DNA from: Clostridia bacterium
GTDB taxonomy: Bacteria; Bacillota; Clostridia; Oscillospirales; Acutalibacteraceae
DNA length: 32,277 nucleotides
NCBI GenBank assembly: GCA_017429345.1
Contig: JAFRPB010000005.1
Coordinates: 1 to 32,277, forward strand
Reading direction: 5' to 3'
The notes beneath the pieces are model-generated. The model saw only the letters and a list, made by a program, of their open reading frames with translations. It searched no databases and was not told the origin of the DNA. Of this stretch, positions 14,253 through 22,182 are shown piece by piece. The translations under genes were made by a program, and so were the position numbers. The first letter of the stretch is position 1. Each line of letters starts with the position of its first letter.

Positions 14253-15971
14253 ATGAAAAACGGCGCAAAGAAAACGATTGCTGTACTCTTATCCGTGCTT
14301 CTGCTCTTCTCCGCGATGAGCGCAGGGAGCTTCGCGGCGGATACGGCTTACGGCCCGTATGAGTACGACGATATCGCGACCGGTCCCGACGGACCGCGCG
14401 AGCCCGTCAAAAGCGCGTCGATGAAGCCTGCGGAGAAGTTCTTCTATAATGCCCTGAACTTCATCGCCGACGGTCTTCTCAAAGTCATTGTCGGGCTTTA
14501 TCCCGCGCCGTCGACATGGAAGAATGTCGACGAATTTGACGATACGTATTATCTCAAGGGCCGCGAGACCTACGCGACCGAAGCAGCCGAAGATAATTTC
14601 TGGAGCGTCGGCTACGGCTCGCGCTCGATCATCCCCGACGATTTTACCGCCGACAAATATTACATCGGCAGAGATCTGACGAACCGCCTCGCGCAGGGGA
14701 TCAACGACGACTGCCGCGTGCGCGCCGCCGCCTTTGACGACAACAGCGGCGAGGGGATCGTGATCTTCGCCGCCGCCGACGCGCTGGGCGTGACGAGCGC
14801 CGACACGCTCGCCGTGCGCGAGAACGTGATCAAGTGGGCAGAAGAACAGGGCGTGAAGATCGCCGCGCTGAACCTCTCGGCGACGCATTCGCATTCCGCG
14901 ATCGACGCACAGGGCGTCGCGACGGAGTCGATCTACAAGCTTTTGACAGCGGGCTTCAAGAATATGTTCCGCATCGACAAGGATCAGCGACTTGAGAACG
15001 CCGAGAATTTCAAAAAGTTCTATATAGGCGCGATCACGGAAGCGGTCAAGGAAGCGATCGGCGACATGAAAGCCGGCAAGCTCTATTACGCGAAGGTCGA
15101 TTTCGACGAGTACCACGTCGACAAGCGCGGTCTGATCGCGGACGAGGACCTGCCCGACACGGCGATGTTCAAGTTCGTGCCCGACGACGGTTCCGCGGGT
15201 CTTGTAATGGCGGATATTGCCTGCCACCCGACCACCTTCAGCGCCGGGAACGGCCTGTTCAGCGGCGACTATATCTATTATATGGAACAGCGCATCGAGG
15301 AAAAGACCGGCTGCCGCTTCCTGTTCACGCAGGGCGCATCCGGTCAGGTCTCGAAGAAAAACGTCGGCGTGGACGAGAGTAAGCTGCCCGAAGAGGAACG
15401 CCTCGGCGCGACGACGCGCTACGTCGGCAAAGTGTTTGCGGATCTGCTGATCGGCTCCGAACTTGAAGAGCTCCCGCCGGTCCTCAACGCGAAATACACG
15501 AACTTCATGTATACGCCGACGAACCTGATCCTCGCGCTGGCGGTCAAGGCGCAGCTCGTGAACAATCAGGTCTACCGCGACGGGCTCGGGCTGCGCAACA
15601 TCAAGATCGCGATGGAAGAGGGCTACGTCGAATTCGGCGGCAGGGTCGGACTGTGCCTGTTCCCGGTGGAGCTGTATCCCGAGGTCTTCCGCGGCGTCGG
15701 CATCATCAACGGCGGCGATTACGCGGCGGTCTCGTGGGACGGCGGCGATTGGGACGCGCCGGTGCCCGAGCAGCTCGCGCCGCGCGAGGGGATCGATATG
15801 TTCGCCCTGCACCTGTGCAACGACTCGCTCGGTTACTGCGTGCCGGATAACAATTTCGCGTTCTTCGGCCACATCATCGGCGACGAGATCGCGGACGAAA
15901 CGCTCTCGCTCGGGAAGAACACCGCGTCGATGGTGGTTTCGGAGTTTGAGAAGCTGATGAGAAGTTTCTGA
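14253..15971 (+). CDS. Secreted neutral/alkaline ceramidase-like hydrolase
   Basis: A 572-residue exported protein. ATG 14253 is the start: AAAGGAG lies 8 bases upstream and the sequence begins with a clear signal peptide (MKNGAKKTIAVLLSVLLLFS, cleavage near SFAAD). Another in-frame ATG at 14229 sits ahead of the ribosome binding site. The mature part resembles the N-terminal domain of neutral/alkaline ceramidases: a strand-rich region with AAFDDNSGEGIVIFAAAD, the metal-binding ATHSHS (H212, H214), then ACHPTTFSAGNGLFSGDY and FTQGASGQVS. Family members cleave the amide bond of ceramide to release sphingosine and fatty acid; many Clostridial homologues are uncharacterised and may act on other substrates. 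It lacks a clear C-terminal Ig-like domain of the classical enzymes. Its last codon and stop (TTC TGA) are part of a boundary motif, TTCTGATTTATCG. Confidence 0.75.
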   Translation: MKNGAKKTIAVLLSVLLLFSAMSAGSFAADTAYGPYEYDDIATGPDGPREPVKSASMKPAEKFFYNALNFIADGLLKVIVGLYPAPSTWKNVDEFDDTYYLKGRETYATEAAEDNFWSVGYGSRSIIPDDFTADKYYIGRDLTNRLAQGINDDCRVRAAAFDDNSGEGIVIFAAADALGVTSADTLAVRENVIKWAEEQGVKIAALNLSATHSHSAIDAQGVATESIYKLLTAGFKNMFRIDKDQRLENAENFKKFYIGAITEAVKEAIGDMKAGKLYYAKVDFDEYHVDKRGLIADEDLPDTAMFKFVPDDGSAGLVMADIACHPTTFSAGNGLFSGDYIYYMEQRIEEKTGCRFLFTQGASGQVSKKNVGVDESKLPEEERLGATTRYVGKVFADLLIGSELEELPPVLNAKYTNFMYTPTNLILALAVKAQLVNNQVYRDGLGLRNIKIAMEEGYVEFGGRVGLCLFPVELYPEVFRGVGIINGGDYAAVSWDGGDWDAPVPEQLAPREGIDMFALHLCNDSLGYCVPDNNFAFFGHIIGDEIADETLSLGKNTASMVVSEFEKLMRSF

Positions 15972-15977
15972 TTTATC

Positions 15978-15992
15978 GAGGTCTTCGACCTC
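15978..15992. repeat. Boundary hairpin of the heptad element after the ceramidase-like gene
   Basis: GAGGTC-TTC-GACCTC hairpin directly following TTCTGATTTATC. The same module (TGATTTGTCGAGGTC then GACCTC) recurs at 32124-32147. Confidence 0.7.
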
Positions 15993-16002
15993 TCAATAAT
16001 TC

Positions 16003-16030
16003 GGAATGCTGAATTCGGAATTCGGAATAT
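16003..16030. repeat. Heptad array, left arm, units GGAATTC/GGAATGC
   Basis: Four 7-bp units in register (GGAATGC, TGAATTC, GGAATTC, GGAATAT). The right arm at 16177-16206, read on the opposite strand, has the same heptamer (GGAATGC). Confidence 0.8.
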
Positions 16031-16152
16031 CGGTGCGGTCGCAAGCGACACGCCATTATAGAAGATAATACCTTTATTCTGTGCGCAAGGGCTGATTATC
16101 GATTGCCTTTCCATTGCATTTTGAATTAAGATACTGTATTTCTCTATAATAA

Positions 16153-16171
16153 AAAAGCGCGAAGCGCTTTT
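16153..16171. repeat. AAAAGCGC-GAA-GCGCTTTT hairpin module
   Basis: An 8-bp perfect stem with a three-base loop, preceded by TAATAA. The same module in reverse orientation is at 32188-32207 (AAAAGCGC-TTC-GCGC then a T-run and ATTA). It behaves as an internal module of the heptad elements and could also act as a terminator. Confidence 0.7.
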
Positions 16172-16176
16172 CCAAA

Positions 16177-16206
16177 ATTCCGCATTCCGCATTCCGCATT
16201 CCGAAT
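16177..16206. repeat. Heptad array, right arm, units ATTCCGC
   Basis: Four units in register (ATTCCGC three times, then ATTCCGA). It is the inverted partner of 16003-16030, so the two could pair across about 145 bases. Confidence 0.8.
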
Positions 16207-16211
16207 TGAAA

Positions 16212-16250
16212 AATTTTGATCTTACGGCTTTGCCGTGAGATCAGAATTTT
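16212..16250. terminator. Palindromic terminator at the 3' end of the SDR gene
   Basis: AAATTTTGATCTTACGGC and GCCGTGAGATCAGAATTTT form a nearly perfect stem with a TTT loop. A-runs and T-runs on both sides allow termination in both directions. The minus-strand SDR gene ends with TTC TGA inside this palindrome. Confidence 0.75.
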
Positions 16251-17023
16251 CTTTTAAACTCAATAAACTTTCGCGTCTCTCCCGCAAGATAGATCTCCCG
16301 CAGCGGGCGGAGAACGTGGGAGACGTTGTAAAATACGGTGAACGCGGCGGAGGTGGAGATATTGTTTCTGCCGCGCTCGATCCCGTCAATGATTTTTTTC
16401 GCAGCCGTTTCCGCGCTCTGCAGCGGGAACGGCTTTCTGATCGGCAAGGGACACGCCTTGCGGTAAAACGGCGTATCCGCCGCGATCGGCCAGGCGAACA
16501 CGAGGCGCAGCGAGGTCGGCTTCTCAAGCCGCACCGCCTGACGGAAGCCGTTGAGCGCGAATTTTCCCGCCGAGTAAAGCGCGTAGCCGGGCAGAGCGAC
16601 AAGCCCGATCGCGCTGCCGGTGATCACGAACGTCCCCTTCCTGCCGCCGAGGTGCCGCCGGTATTCCGCGTACGCGTACATCGGCGAAAAAACGTCGGTC
16701 GAGAAAAGATCCGTCATTCTGCCCCAGTCGGTGTAGTTGAAATCCTCGTAATACCCGAAGCCCGCGTTCGCGAAGAAAAGATCGATCTTTCCCCCGCCGA
16801 AGCACTCCCCCGCCTTTTCAAAGACCGCGTCCACACCCGCCGCCGAACCGAGATCCGCGTCGAACGGGATCACGTTTTCCGAATAGTACGAAAGAAGCTG
16901 CTCGGCGTGCCGCGACACGGCGAGAATTTTGTTCGTCTTCTCTTTCGCGAGAAGTTTCAGCATCTCAAGCCCGATCCCGCTCGACGCACCTGTGAGAACG
17001 ACGTTTTTACCGATGATCTTCAT
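16241..17023 (-). CDS. Short-chain dehydrogenase/reductase
   Basis: A 260-residue classical SDR that should reduce or oxidise a carbonyl/alcohol with NAD(P). The dinucleotide site is TGASSGIG (11-18), the structural motif is NAG (86-88), and the catalytic residues are S137 and Y150-x-x-x-K154 (YSAGK). The open frame extends upstream to 17152, but the protein fold starts at MKIIGKNVVLTG. That ATG (17023) has AAGGGG 9 bases ahead; another in-frame ATG four codons upstream overlaps the binding site. R38 following a beta strand suggests preference for NADP, but this is weak. The C-terminal part is typical of DltE/YqjQ-like SDRs acting on lipids or ketones. Substrate unknown. It ends RKF then TGA within the boundary palindrome. 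Confidence 0.88.
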   Translation of the reverse strand: MKIIGKNVVLTGASSGIGLEMLKLLAKEKTNKILAVSRHAEQLLSYYSENVIPFDADLGSAAGVDAVFEKAGECFGGGKIDLFFANAGFGYYEDFNYTDWGRMTDLFSTDVFSPMYAYAEYRRHLGGRKGTFVITGSAIGLVALPGYALYSAGKFALNGFRQAVRLEKPTSLRLVFAWPIAADTPFYRKACPLPIRKPFPLQSAETAAKKIIDGIERGRNNISTSAAFTVFYNVSHVLRPLREIYLAGETRKFIEFKRKF

Positions 17024-17165
17024 TTCAGCCATCCCCTTTTTTTGTATTCTTCCCCGAACTGGCGGGAAAAATACAAAAATAGACATGTTTTCCCGTCTCC
17101 GTCGAAATACGGAGATCGGACATCGAAGTTCGCGCTGAATGCGCCTTGACATTTCCGGTTTTCTC

Positions 17166-17193
17166 TTGCTTTTTTCCGTATTTCTGCTATAAT
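17166..17193 (+). promoter_or_regulatory. Promoter of rarA
   Basis: TTGCTT (17166-17171) and TATAAT (17188-17193) are 16 bases apart, with TG before the -10 (TGCTATAAT). The start site would lie near 17200, just ahead of the AAAAGGA ribosome binding site at 17205-17211. Confidence 0.7.
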
Positions 17194-17222
17194 ACTAACA
17201 GAACAAAAGGACGGTGAGGGAT

Positions 17223-18494
17223 ATGGCGACGCCTCTGGCGGACAGGCTGCGGCCGAAAACGCTCGACGAGATCGTCGGGCAGAAGCATCTGATCGGCGAG
17301 AACAAACCCTTAAGCAACATCATCAACTCCGGCGAGCTGCCGAATCTCATATTCTACGGCCCGCCCGGCACGGGCAAGACGACCGTCGCGGAGATCGCTG
17401 CAGGCGTGACGGAGAAAAAGCTTTTCAAGCTCAACGGCACGACCGCCTCGATCGCGGACGTCAAGAAGATCGTCGCCTCGCTCGACGCGATCGACACACG
17501 CGGCGGGATATTGCTCTATCTCGACGAGATCCAGTATTTCAATAAAAAACAGCAGCAGATCCTGCTGCAGTATATCGAAGACGGGCGGATCACACTGATC
17601 GCCTCGACGACGGAAAACCCGTACTTTTACGTCTATTCCGCTGTACTCAGCCGCTCAACGGTGTTTGAGTTCAAGTCCGTGGATGCTTCCGATATCAAGA
17701 TCGCCGTGCTGCGCGCATTCAATATTCTCTCCGAAGAAATGAACGCGCCGCTCGATATCGAACCCGGCGTAATAGAGCAGATCGCGAACGCCGCGGGCGG
17801 CGACGTCAGAAGCGCGATCAACAACGCAGAGGCGGCGCTTCTCGCCTCTCCCGTTCCCGCGCAGGGCGAACCGCGCAAAATCACGCTCGAGACCGCCGTC
17901 GGCGTCGGCAGGCAGACCGTGATCCGCTACGACAAGCTCGGCGAGGAGCATTACGATCTGCTCTCCGCCTTTCAGAAGAGTATGCGCGGCTCCGACGCGA
18001 ACGCCGCGATCCATTACCTCGCGCGGATCTTAGAGGCGGGCGATCTCGCCTCGGCGACGCGGCGGCTGATGGTATGCGCCTGCGAGGACGTCGGACTCGC
18101 TTATCCGCAGATCATCCCGATCGTAAAAGCCGCGGTGGATATCGCGTTTCAGGTAGGGCTCCCCGAAGCGCGCATCCCCCTTGCTGACGCGGTAGTCCTT
18201 GTGTGCAATTCACCCAAATCCAACAGCGCTTACAACGCGATCAATCTTGCGACCGAAGATCTCAAGCGCGGAAAAACCGGACCGATCCCCCGTCAGCTTC
18301 AGAACAAGCACTACGACGGAGCGGACGCGGCGGTAAAGGGGCAGTTTTATAAATATCCGCATAATTTCGAAAACCATTGGGTGCGTCAGCAGTATCTGCC
18401 CGACGCGATCAAGGACGCCGTCTATTACGAGTTCGGAGACAATAAGAACGAGCAGGCGGCGAAGGAGTATTGGAGTAGGATCAAAAAATTCTGA
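17223..18494 (+). CDS. rarA: Replication-associated recombination protein A (AAA ATPase)
   Basis: A 423-residue RarA/MgsA (Mgs1/WRNIP1) family ATPase, which acts at stalled replication forks with SSB. Walker A is GPPGTGKT (46-53), Walker B LLYLDEIQ (D101, E102), sensor 1 STTENPYF; the C-terminal tetramerisation region contains CEDVGLAYPQ and NSPKSNSAYNAI. The chosen start is ATG 17223 (MATPLADRLRPKTL) with AAAGGA 11 bases upstream; an in-frame GTG at 17214 is too close to that site. The gene ends IKKF and its stop lies in the motif AAATTCTGATTTATCG, so the last residue may come from the repeat element. It faces addA across a heptad element; both act in DNA repair but are transcribed convergently. 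Confidence 0.95.
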   Translation: MATPLADRLRPKTLDEIVGQKHLIGENKPLSNIINSGELPNLIFYGPPGTGKTTVAEIAAGVTEKKLFKLNGTTASIADVKKIVASLDAIDTRGGILLYLDEIQYFNKKQQQILLQYIEDGRITLIASTTENPYFYVYSAVLSRSTVFEFKSVDASDIKIAVLRAFNILSEEMNAPLDIEPGVIEQIANAAGGDVRSAINNAEAALLASPVPAQGEPRKITLETAVGVGRQTVIRYDKLGEEHYDLLSAFQKSMRGSDANAAIHYLARILEAGDLASATRRLMVCACEDVGLAYPQIIPIVKAAVDIAFQVGLPEARIPLADAVVLVCNSPKSNSAYNAINLATEDLKRGKTGPIPRQLQNKHYDGADAAVKGQFYKYPHNFENHWVRQQYLPDAIKDAVYYEFGDNKNEQAAKEYWSRIKKF

Positions 18495-18509
18495 TTTATC
18501 GGGATGTAA

Positions 18510-18544
18510 GGCAGTAGGCAATAGGCATTAGGCATTAGGTAACA
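18510..18544. repeat. Heptad array, left arm, units GGCATTA
   Basis: Five units in register: GGCAGTA, GGCAATA, GGCATTA, GGCATTA, GGTAACA. It is 15 bases after the rarA stop, behind the half-site AAATTCTGATTTATCGGG. Confidence 0.85.
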
Positions 18545-18576
18545 ACCGAGGGCGCACTGCGTAAAATTGACAAGTC

Positions 18577-18604
18577 TATTGCCTAATGCCCAATGCCTGA
18601 TGCC
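18577..18604. repeat. Heptad array, right arm, units TAATGCC
   Basis: Four units in register: TATTGCC, TAATGCC, CAATGCC, TGATGCC. On the opposite strand these read GGCATTA and GGCAATA, the same heptamers as the left arm, so the two arms are inverted partners about 32 bases apart. Confidence 0.85.
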
Positions 18605-18605
18605 T

Positions 18606-18655
18606 GTAAATTCTGATTTATCGGGGCGTTCACGCCCCGATAAATCAGAATTTAC
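18606..18655. terminator. 50-bp perfect palindrome containing the addA stop codon
   Basis: Two perfect 23-bp arms built on AAATTCTGATTTATCGGGG enclose the loop TTCA. The TAA stop of addA (18652-18654) forms part of the right arm. It can terminate addA (minus strand) and read-through from rarA. One of the cleanest members of the ATTCTGAT palindrome family in this window. Confidence 0.85.
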
Positions 18656-21600
18656 ACTTCCACCGTCCTTCCCGCGTTCAGCGAGAACAGGACGGTTTCT
18701 TTTACGTTGACGCCGAACATCTTTTCGACGGCTTTTTTATAGATGCGAAGCTGGCCGCGGTAGCGCTCTGCAAGCTCCTTTGAACCCGCGTGCGCGTCGG
18801 TCTTGTAGTCCACGATCACAGCGCCCTCCGGCTCGAAGAATACGAGATCCGCCACGCCCTGCACAAGAATTTTTTCACTGCTCGTCACGTCCGGATAAAG
18901 CTCATAAACCGGCATCAGAAGCCGGAATTCCAGCTCGCGGAACGTCTTCTCCGCCGCGGCGGCGCGTCTGCCGACAGATGAGGACGCGAAAGACGCGATC
19001 TTTTTCATATCCACAAGCGAAGCGTCGGCGGAGCTGAGAAGTCCCCGCTCGACGAGACGGCGTTTTTCACCGTCCGGGTCTGCAAGCACGCCCGCGTAGT
19101 CGCAGTATTGCAGCGTTTTGTGGTACGCGGTGCCGCGCGCAGCTCCGGTGACGCCCGCAGATGCGAGAAACGCGGGTTGACTCAGCGTAAGATTCTCAAA
19201 GCTCGTTTCTCTGCCGGTAAAGCCGGAGGCCGTGATCTTCGCCGGCAGTCCCCGCAGCTCGTTATGGGGATAGACATATTCGATCCGACGGCGCAGCTCG
19301 TCGTATTCCGCGGCGGAGAAGGGTTTTCTGTCGATCGTCGACGCCGCCCTCTTTTCCTCTGCTTCGGGCACGTCTTCCGCCTTACGTTTTACGAAAAAGC
19401 TGAATCGGACGCCTGCGTCGCACTCAGCCGTCTCGCCCTCGAACTGCGCGGCGGAGCGCAGCCGCTCCGCGTCCGGGTGCCGCATCAGCGCGCCGAGCAG
19501 GACCGTAAGCCAGTCTGAGCTCTTCAGAACGCCGTAAGTGATCGGTTTTCCCGACGAGGGCAGCATCGCCGCCGCTTCCCCCGCTTTTTTATCGAGATCG
19601 GACACGGAACCGAAGATCACGAGCCGATACACCGCGCGCGTCAGGGCAACGTAAAGCAGGCGGATTTCTTCCGTAACGGCGTCCTCCCGTTTCTTCCATT
19701 TTACCGCGGCGAGCGGGATCGGCGTGTATTTTTTCAGTTCCAGACGGTCGACGATGCGGATCGCCGCGCCGAAATCGTTATCGCAGAGCACGTCCGCGCG
19801 AAGCTCGGAGATATTGTATTTTTTCGCGGTATCCGCCAGCAGCACAAACGGAAATTCCAATCCCTTGGATTTATGCGCCGTCATGATCGTGACGGCGTTT
19901 TCCGACTCGCCGCGCACGTCGGGCACATATCCCTGTATACCCGAGCGGCGGAGCGCGTCAAGATACCGCAAAAAACCGGGATACCCGATTTTTCCGCTCT
20001 TCTCATAGCTTTGCGCCGCGGTAAGGAAAACGCCGAGCCCCTCAAGGCGCTGCTCTCCCCCGGGCATTGAGGTGATATGCGCCGCGAAATCCGTCTCATA
20101 CAGCATATAGCGCACAAATTCCTCCGGGCGCATTGAAACCGAAAGTCTCCGCCACGAAGAAAGAAACGCGAGAAATGAGCGGCACTTTTCCGCAAGCGTG
20201 AGGTTTTCTCCCTCAGCGCCGGCGTTTACGCAGTCAAAGAGCGCGTCGGGCGAGAGCTTTCGCAGCGCCGCCGCGTCGTCGTGCGTAAAGCCGAACAACG
20301 GGAACAGAAGCACCGTGAGCAGCAGGTCGTCCGCGCGCGGATTGTCGACTACGCTCAGCAGCGCGCCGAAAAGCTGCACCTCCGGCAGGGAAAACCGATC
20401 GACGTTCGCCTCAAACTGCACCGACACGTTTCTCTCTCTGAGCGCGTCGGCAATGACCTCGGCTCTGTCCTTTACGGAGCGCATCAGCACGCAGAAATCG
20501 GAGAACCTTGCCGGCCGGCGCTCGCCGCGCACCGTGATCTCGGTTCCGGCGGCGACGGTATTCACAATATAATCCGCGATGCGTTCGGCGTCCGTCGCGA
20601 TCGAGCCCGCGTCGGACTCCGTGACGATCACCTCGACGTCGCACAGATCGCCCTTATCCTCGTCCCTGCCGCCGTAATACAGGTATTCGTCTTCGTTATA
20701 GTCGATCCCGCCCGCGTCCGGCCGCATCAGCTGACGGAAGATAAAATTCACCGTTTCGAGAATACCCGCACGGCTGCGGAAGTTTTTGCCGAGGATCACC
20801 CGGGCGGGGAATACGCCGTCTTCAACGGGCCTGGCCTCGCCGCAGCGATCCGTGAAGATCTTCGGTGTCGCGAGACGGAAGCCGTAAATGCTCTGTTTCA
20901 CGTCGCCGACGACGAACAGATTTTTCCCGCCGTCGGAAATCGCGGCAAACAGTGCGTCCTGCGCGCGCGTCGTATCCTGATACTCGTCGATCAGCACCGC
21001 GTCGAAGCTCGATGCGACGCGGCGGGCAAGCTCGGTGGGAACGAGCGCGCCGTCTGACGTATCGTAAAACATATCCAGCGCGAGATGCAGGATATCGGAG
21101 AAATAATACCCGTCCGCCTCATGCTTCAGCGCGAGCAGCCGCTCGTTGTATTTCATCGTACACTCGATCAGCTTCAGCATGATCGGGCGCAGAAGCTCCG
21201 CATCCTGCATATACTGCTCCGTCGGCACGTTCATATCGTCGAACGCGTCGGAGATAACGCTTTTGACCTTCGAGCGCAGCAGCTTGACCTGTACCGTCTC
21301 GGGCAGGTCGCCGACGCCCTTCACGCTCTTCGCTCTTGCCTGAACGCCCGCGACGGAGGCGGCGTTCAGCAGCTCATCCCACCCGCGGGCGGAACGCATC
21401 TTTCGCAGAACGTCGCATATGCGGTCAAGATCCTCTCCCAGCGCGGGAGCGTAGGCAACGGAAAGCAGCTCGTTATACGACGCGATATCCTGCGCGCGGC
21501 GAAGAAGCGCCGCGGCATAATTCAGCGCGCGATACAGATTATCGATCAGATATTTGCCCCAACTTGTCTGCTCCGGCGAGCGGATCGTCTCGTACTGTTC

Positions 21601-22182
21601 CGCGACCTCACGCAGCCACAGCGCGGGATCGGGATGGGAGTCGGCGAAATCGGCTAGCTCAATGATGCACCCGGCCAGATGCGCATCGCTGCTTTTATGC
21701 AGGAAACGCTGCGAAAGGTTTTGAAAGACCTCGTCTTCGGCGGCGTAATAGTCCTCAAGCACTGCGGATACCGCCCGTTTTTTCAGCGAATCCAGCTCAT
21801 TTTCGTCGATCATGCGGAAATCCGGCGACACGCCGACGCTCTCGAAATTCTCGCGCACGATACGAACGCAGAAGGAGTCCATTGTGGAGATCGTCGCTCT
21901 GTCAAGCTTGAGCATCGCGTTTTCGGCGATCCTGCTGCCGACGGCGCGCGCGCGCAGCGCCGCCTTGATCTTGCGCTTCATCTCGGCGGCCGCCGCCTTT
22001 GTAAAGGTGACCATCAGAAGCCGCTCTGGCTGCAGCGGATTTTTTTCGTCGGTCAGCATTCGTATCACGCGCTCGACGAGCACCGCGGTCTTGCCGCTGC
22101 CCGCGGCTGCGGAGACGACGATCGAGCCGCCCCGGGTGTCGATCGCTTTCAGCTGATCGTCCGTCCAGCGAATATCACTCAT
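18652..22182 (-). CDS. addA: ATP-dependent helicase/nuclease subunit A
   Basis: A 1176-residue AddA, the UvrD/Rep-type helicase plus nuclease subunit of AddAB, which processes double-strand breaks for RecA. Helicase motifs are visible: Q-motif region WTDDQLKAID, Walker A SAAAGSGKT (about 24-32), motif II VLIDEYQDT, motif III VVGDVKQSIYGFR, and motif VI LLYVALTRAVYRL. The C-terminal RecB-like nuclease domain has GVADLVFF and VIVDYKTD, ending about residue 1129. Length is typical. Its ATG lies 8 bases inside the addB 3' end, so the two subunits are translationally coupled in the order addB-addA, as in Bacillus. TAA stop inside a palindromic repeat. Confidence 0.95.
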   Translation of the reverse strand: MSDIRWTDDQLKAIDTRGGSIVVSAAAGSGKTAVLVERVIRMLTDEKNPLQPERLLMVTFTKAAAAEMKRKIKAALRARAVGSRIAENAMLKLDRATISTMDSFCVRIVRENFESVGVSPDFRMIDENELDSLKKRAVSAVLEDYYAAEDEVFQNLSQRFLHKSSDAHLAGCIIELADFADSHPDPALWLREVAEQYETIRSPEQTSWGKYLIDNLYRALNYAAALLRRAQDIASYNELLSVAYAPALGEDLDRICDVLRKMRSARGWDELLNAASVAGVQARAKSVKGVGDLPETVQVKLLRSKVKSVISDAFDDMNVPTEQYMQDAELLRPIMLKLIECTMKYNERLLALKHEADGYYFSDILHLALDMFYDTSDGALVPTELARRVASSFDAVLIDEYQDTTRAQDALFAAISDGGKNLFVVGDVKQSIYGFRLATPKIFTDRCGEARPVEDGVFPARVILGKNFRSRAGILETVNFIFRQLMRPDAGGIDYNEDEYLYYGGRDEDKGDLCDVEVIVTESDAGSIATDAERIADYIVNTVAAGTEITVRGERRPARFSDFCVLMRSVKDRAEVIADALRERNVSVQFEANVDRFSLPEVQLFGALLSVVDNPRADDLLLTVLLFPLFGFTHDDAAALRKLSPDALFDCVNAGAEGENLTLAEKCRSFLAFLSSWRRLSVSMRPEEFVRYMLYETDFAAHITSMPGGEQRLEGLGVFLTAAQSYEKSGKIGYPGFLRYLDALRRSGIQGYVPDVRGESENAVTIMTAHKSKGLEFPFVLLADTAKKYNISELRADVLCDNDFGAAIRIVDRLELKKYTPIPLAAVKWKKREDAVTEEIRLLYVALTRAVYRLVIFGSVSDLDKKAGEAAAMLPSSGKPITYGVLKSSDWLTVLLGALMRHPDAERLRSAAQFEGETAECDAGVRFSFFVKRKAEDVPEAEEKRAASTIDRKPFSAAEYDELRRRIEYVYPHNELRGLPAKITASGFTGRETSFENLTLSQPAFLASAGVTGAARGTAYHKTLQYCDYAGVLADPDGEKRRLVERGLLSSADASLVDMKKIASFASSSVGRRAAAAEKTFRELEFRLLMPVYELYPDVTSSEKILVQGVADLVFFEPEGAVIVDYKTDAHAGSKELAERYRGQLRIYKKAVEKMFGVNVKETVLFSLNAGRTVEV

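Noticed and set aside
16003-16206. REP/BIME or integron attC-like site
   Set aside because: The inverted arms are built from 7-bp tandem units, no integrase core sites (GTTRRRY) are seen, and the layout is shared with the other heptad elements.
17024-17152. Upstream extension of the SDR gene
   Set aside because: The added residues are basic and unlike the fold start, while ATG 17023 has a good ribosome binding site.
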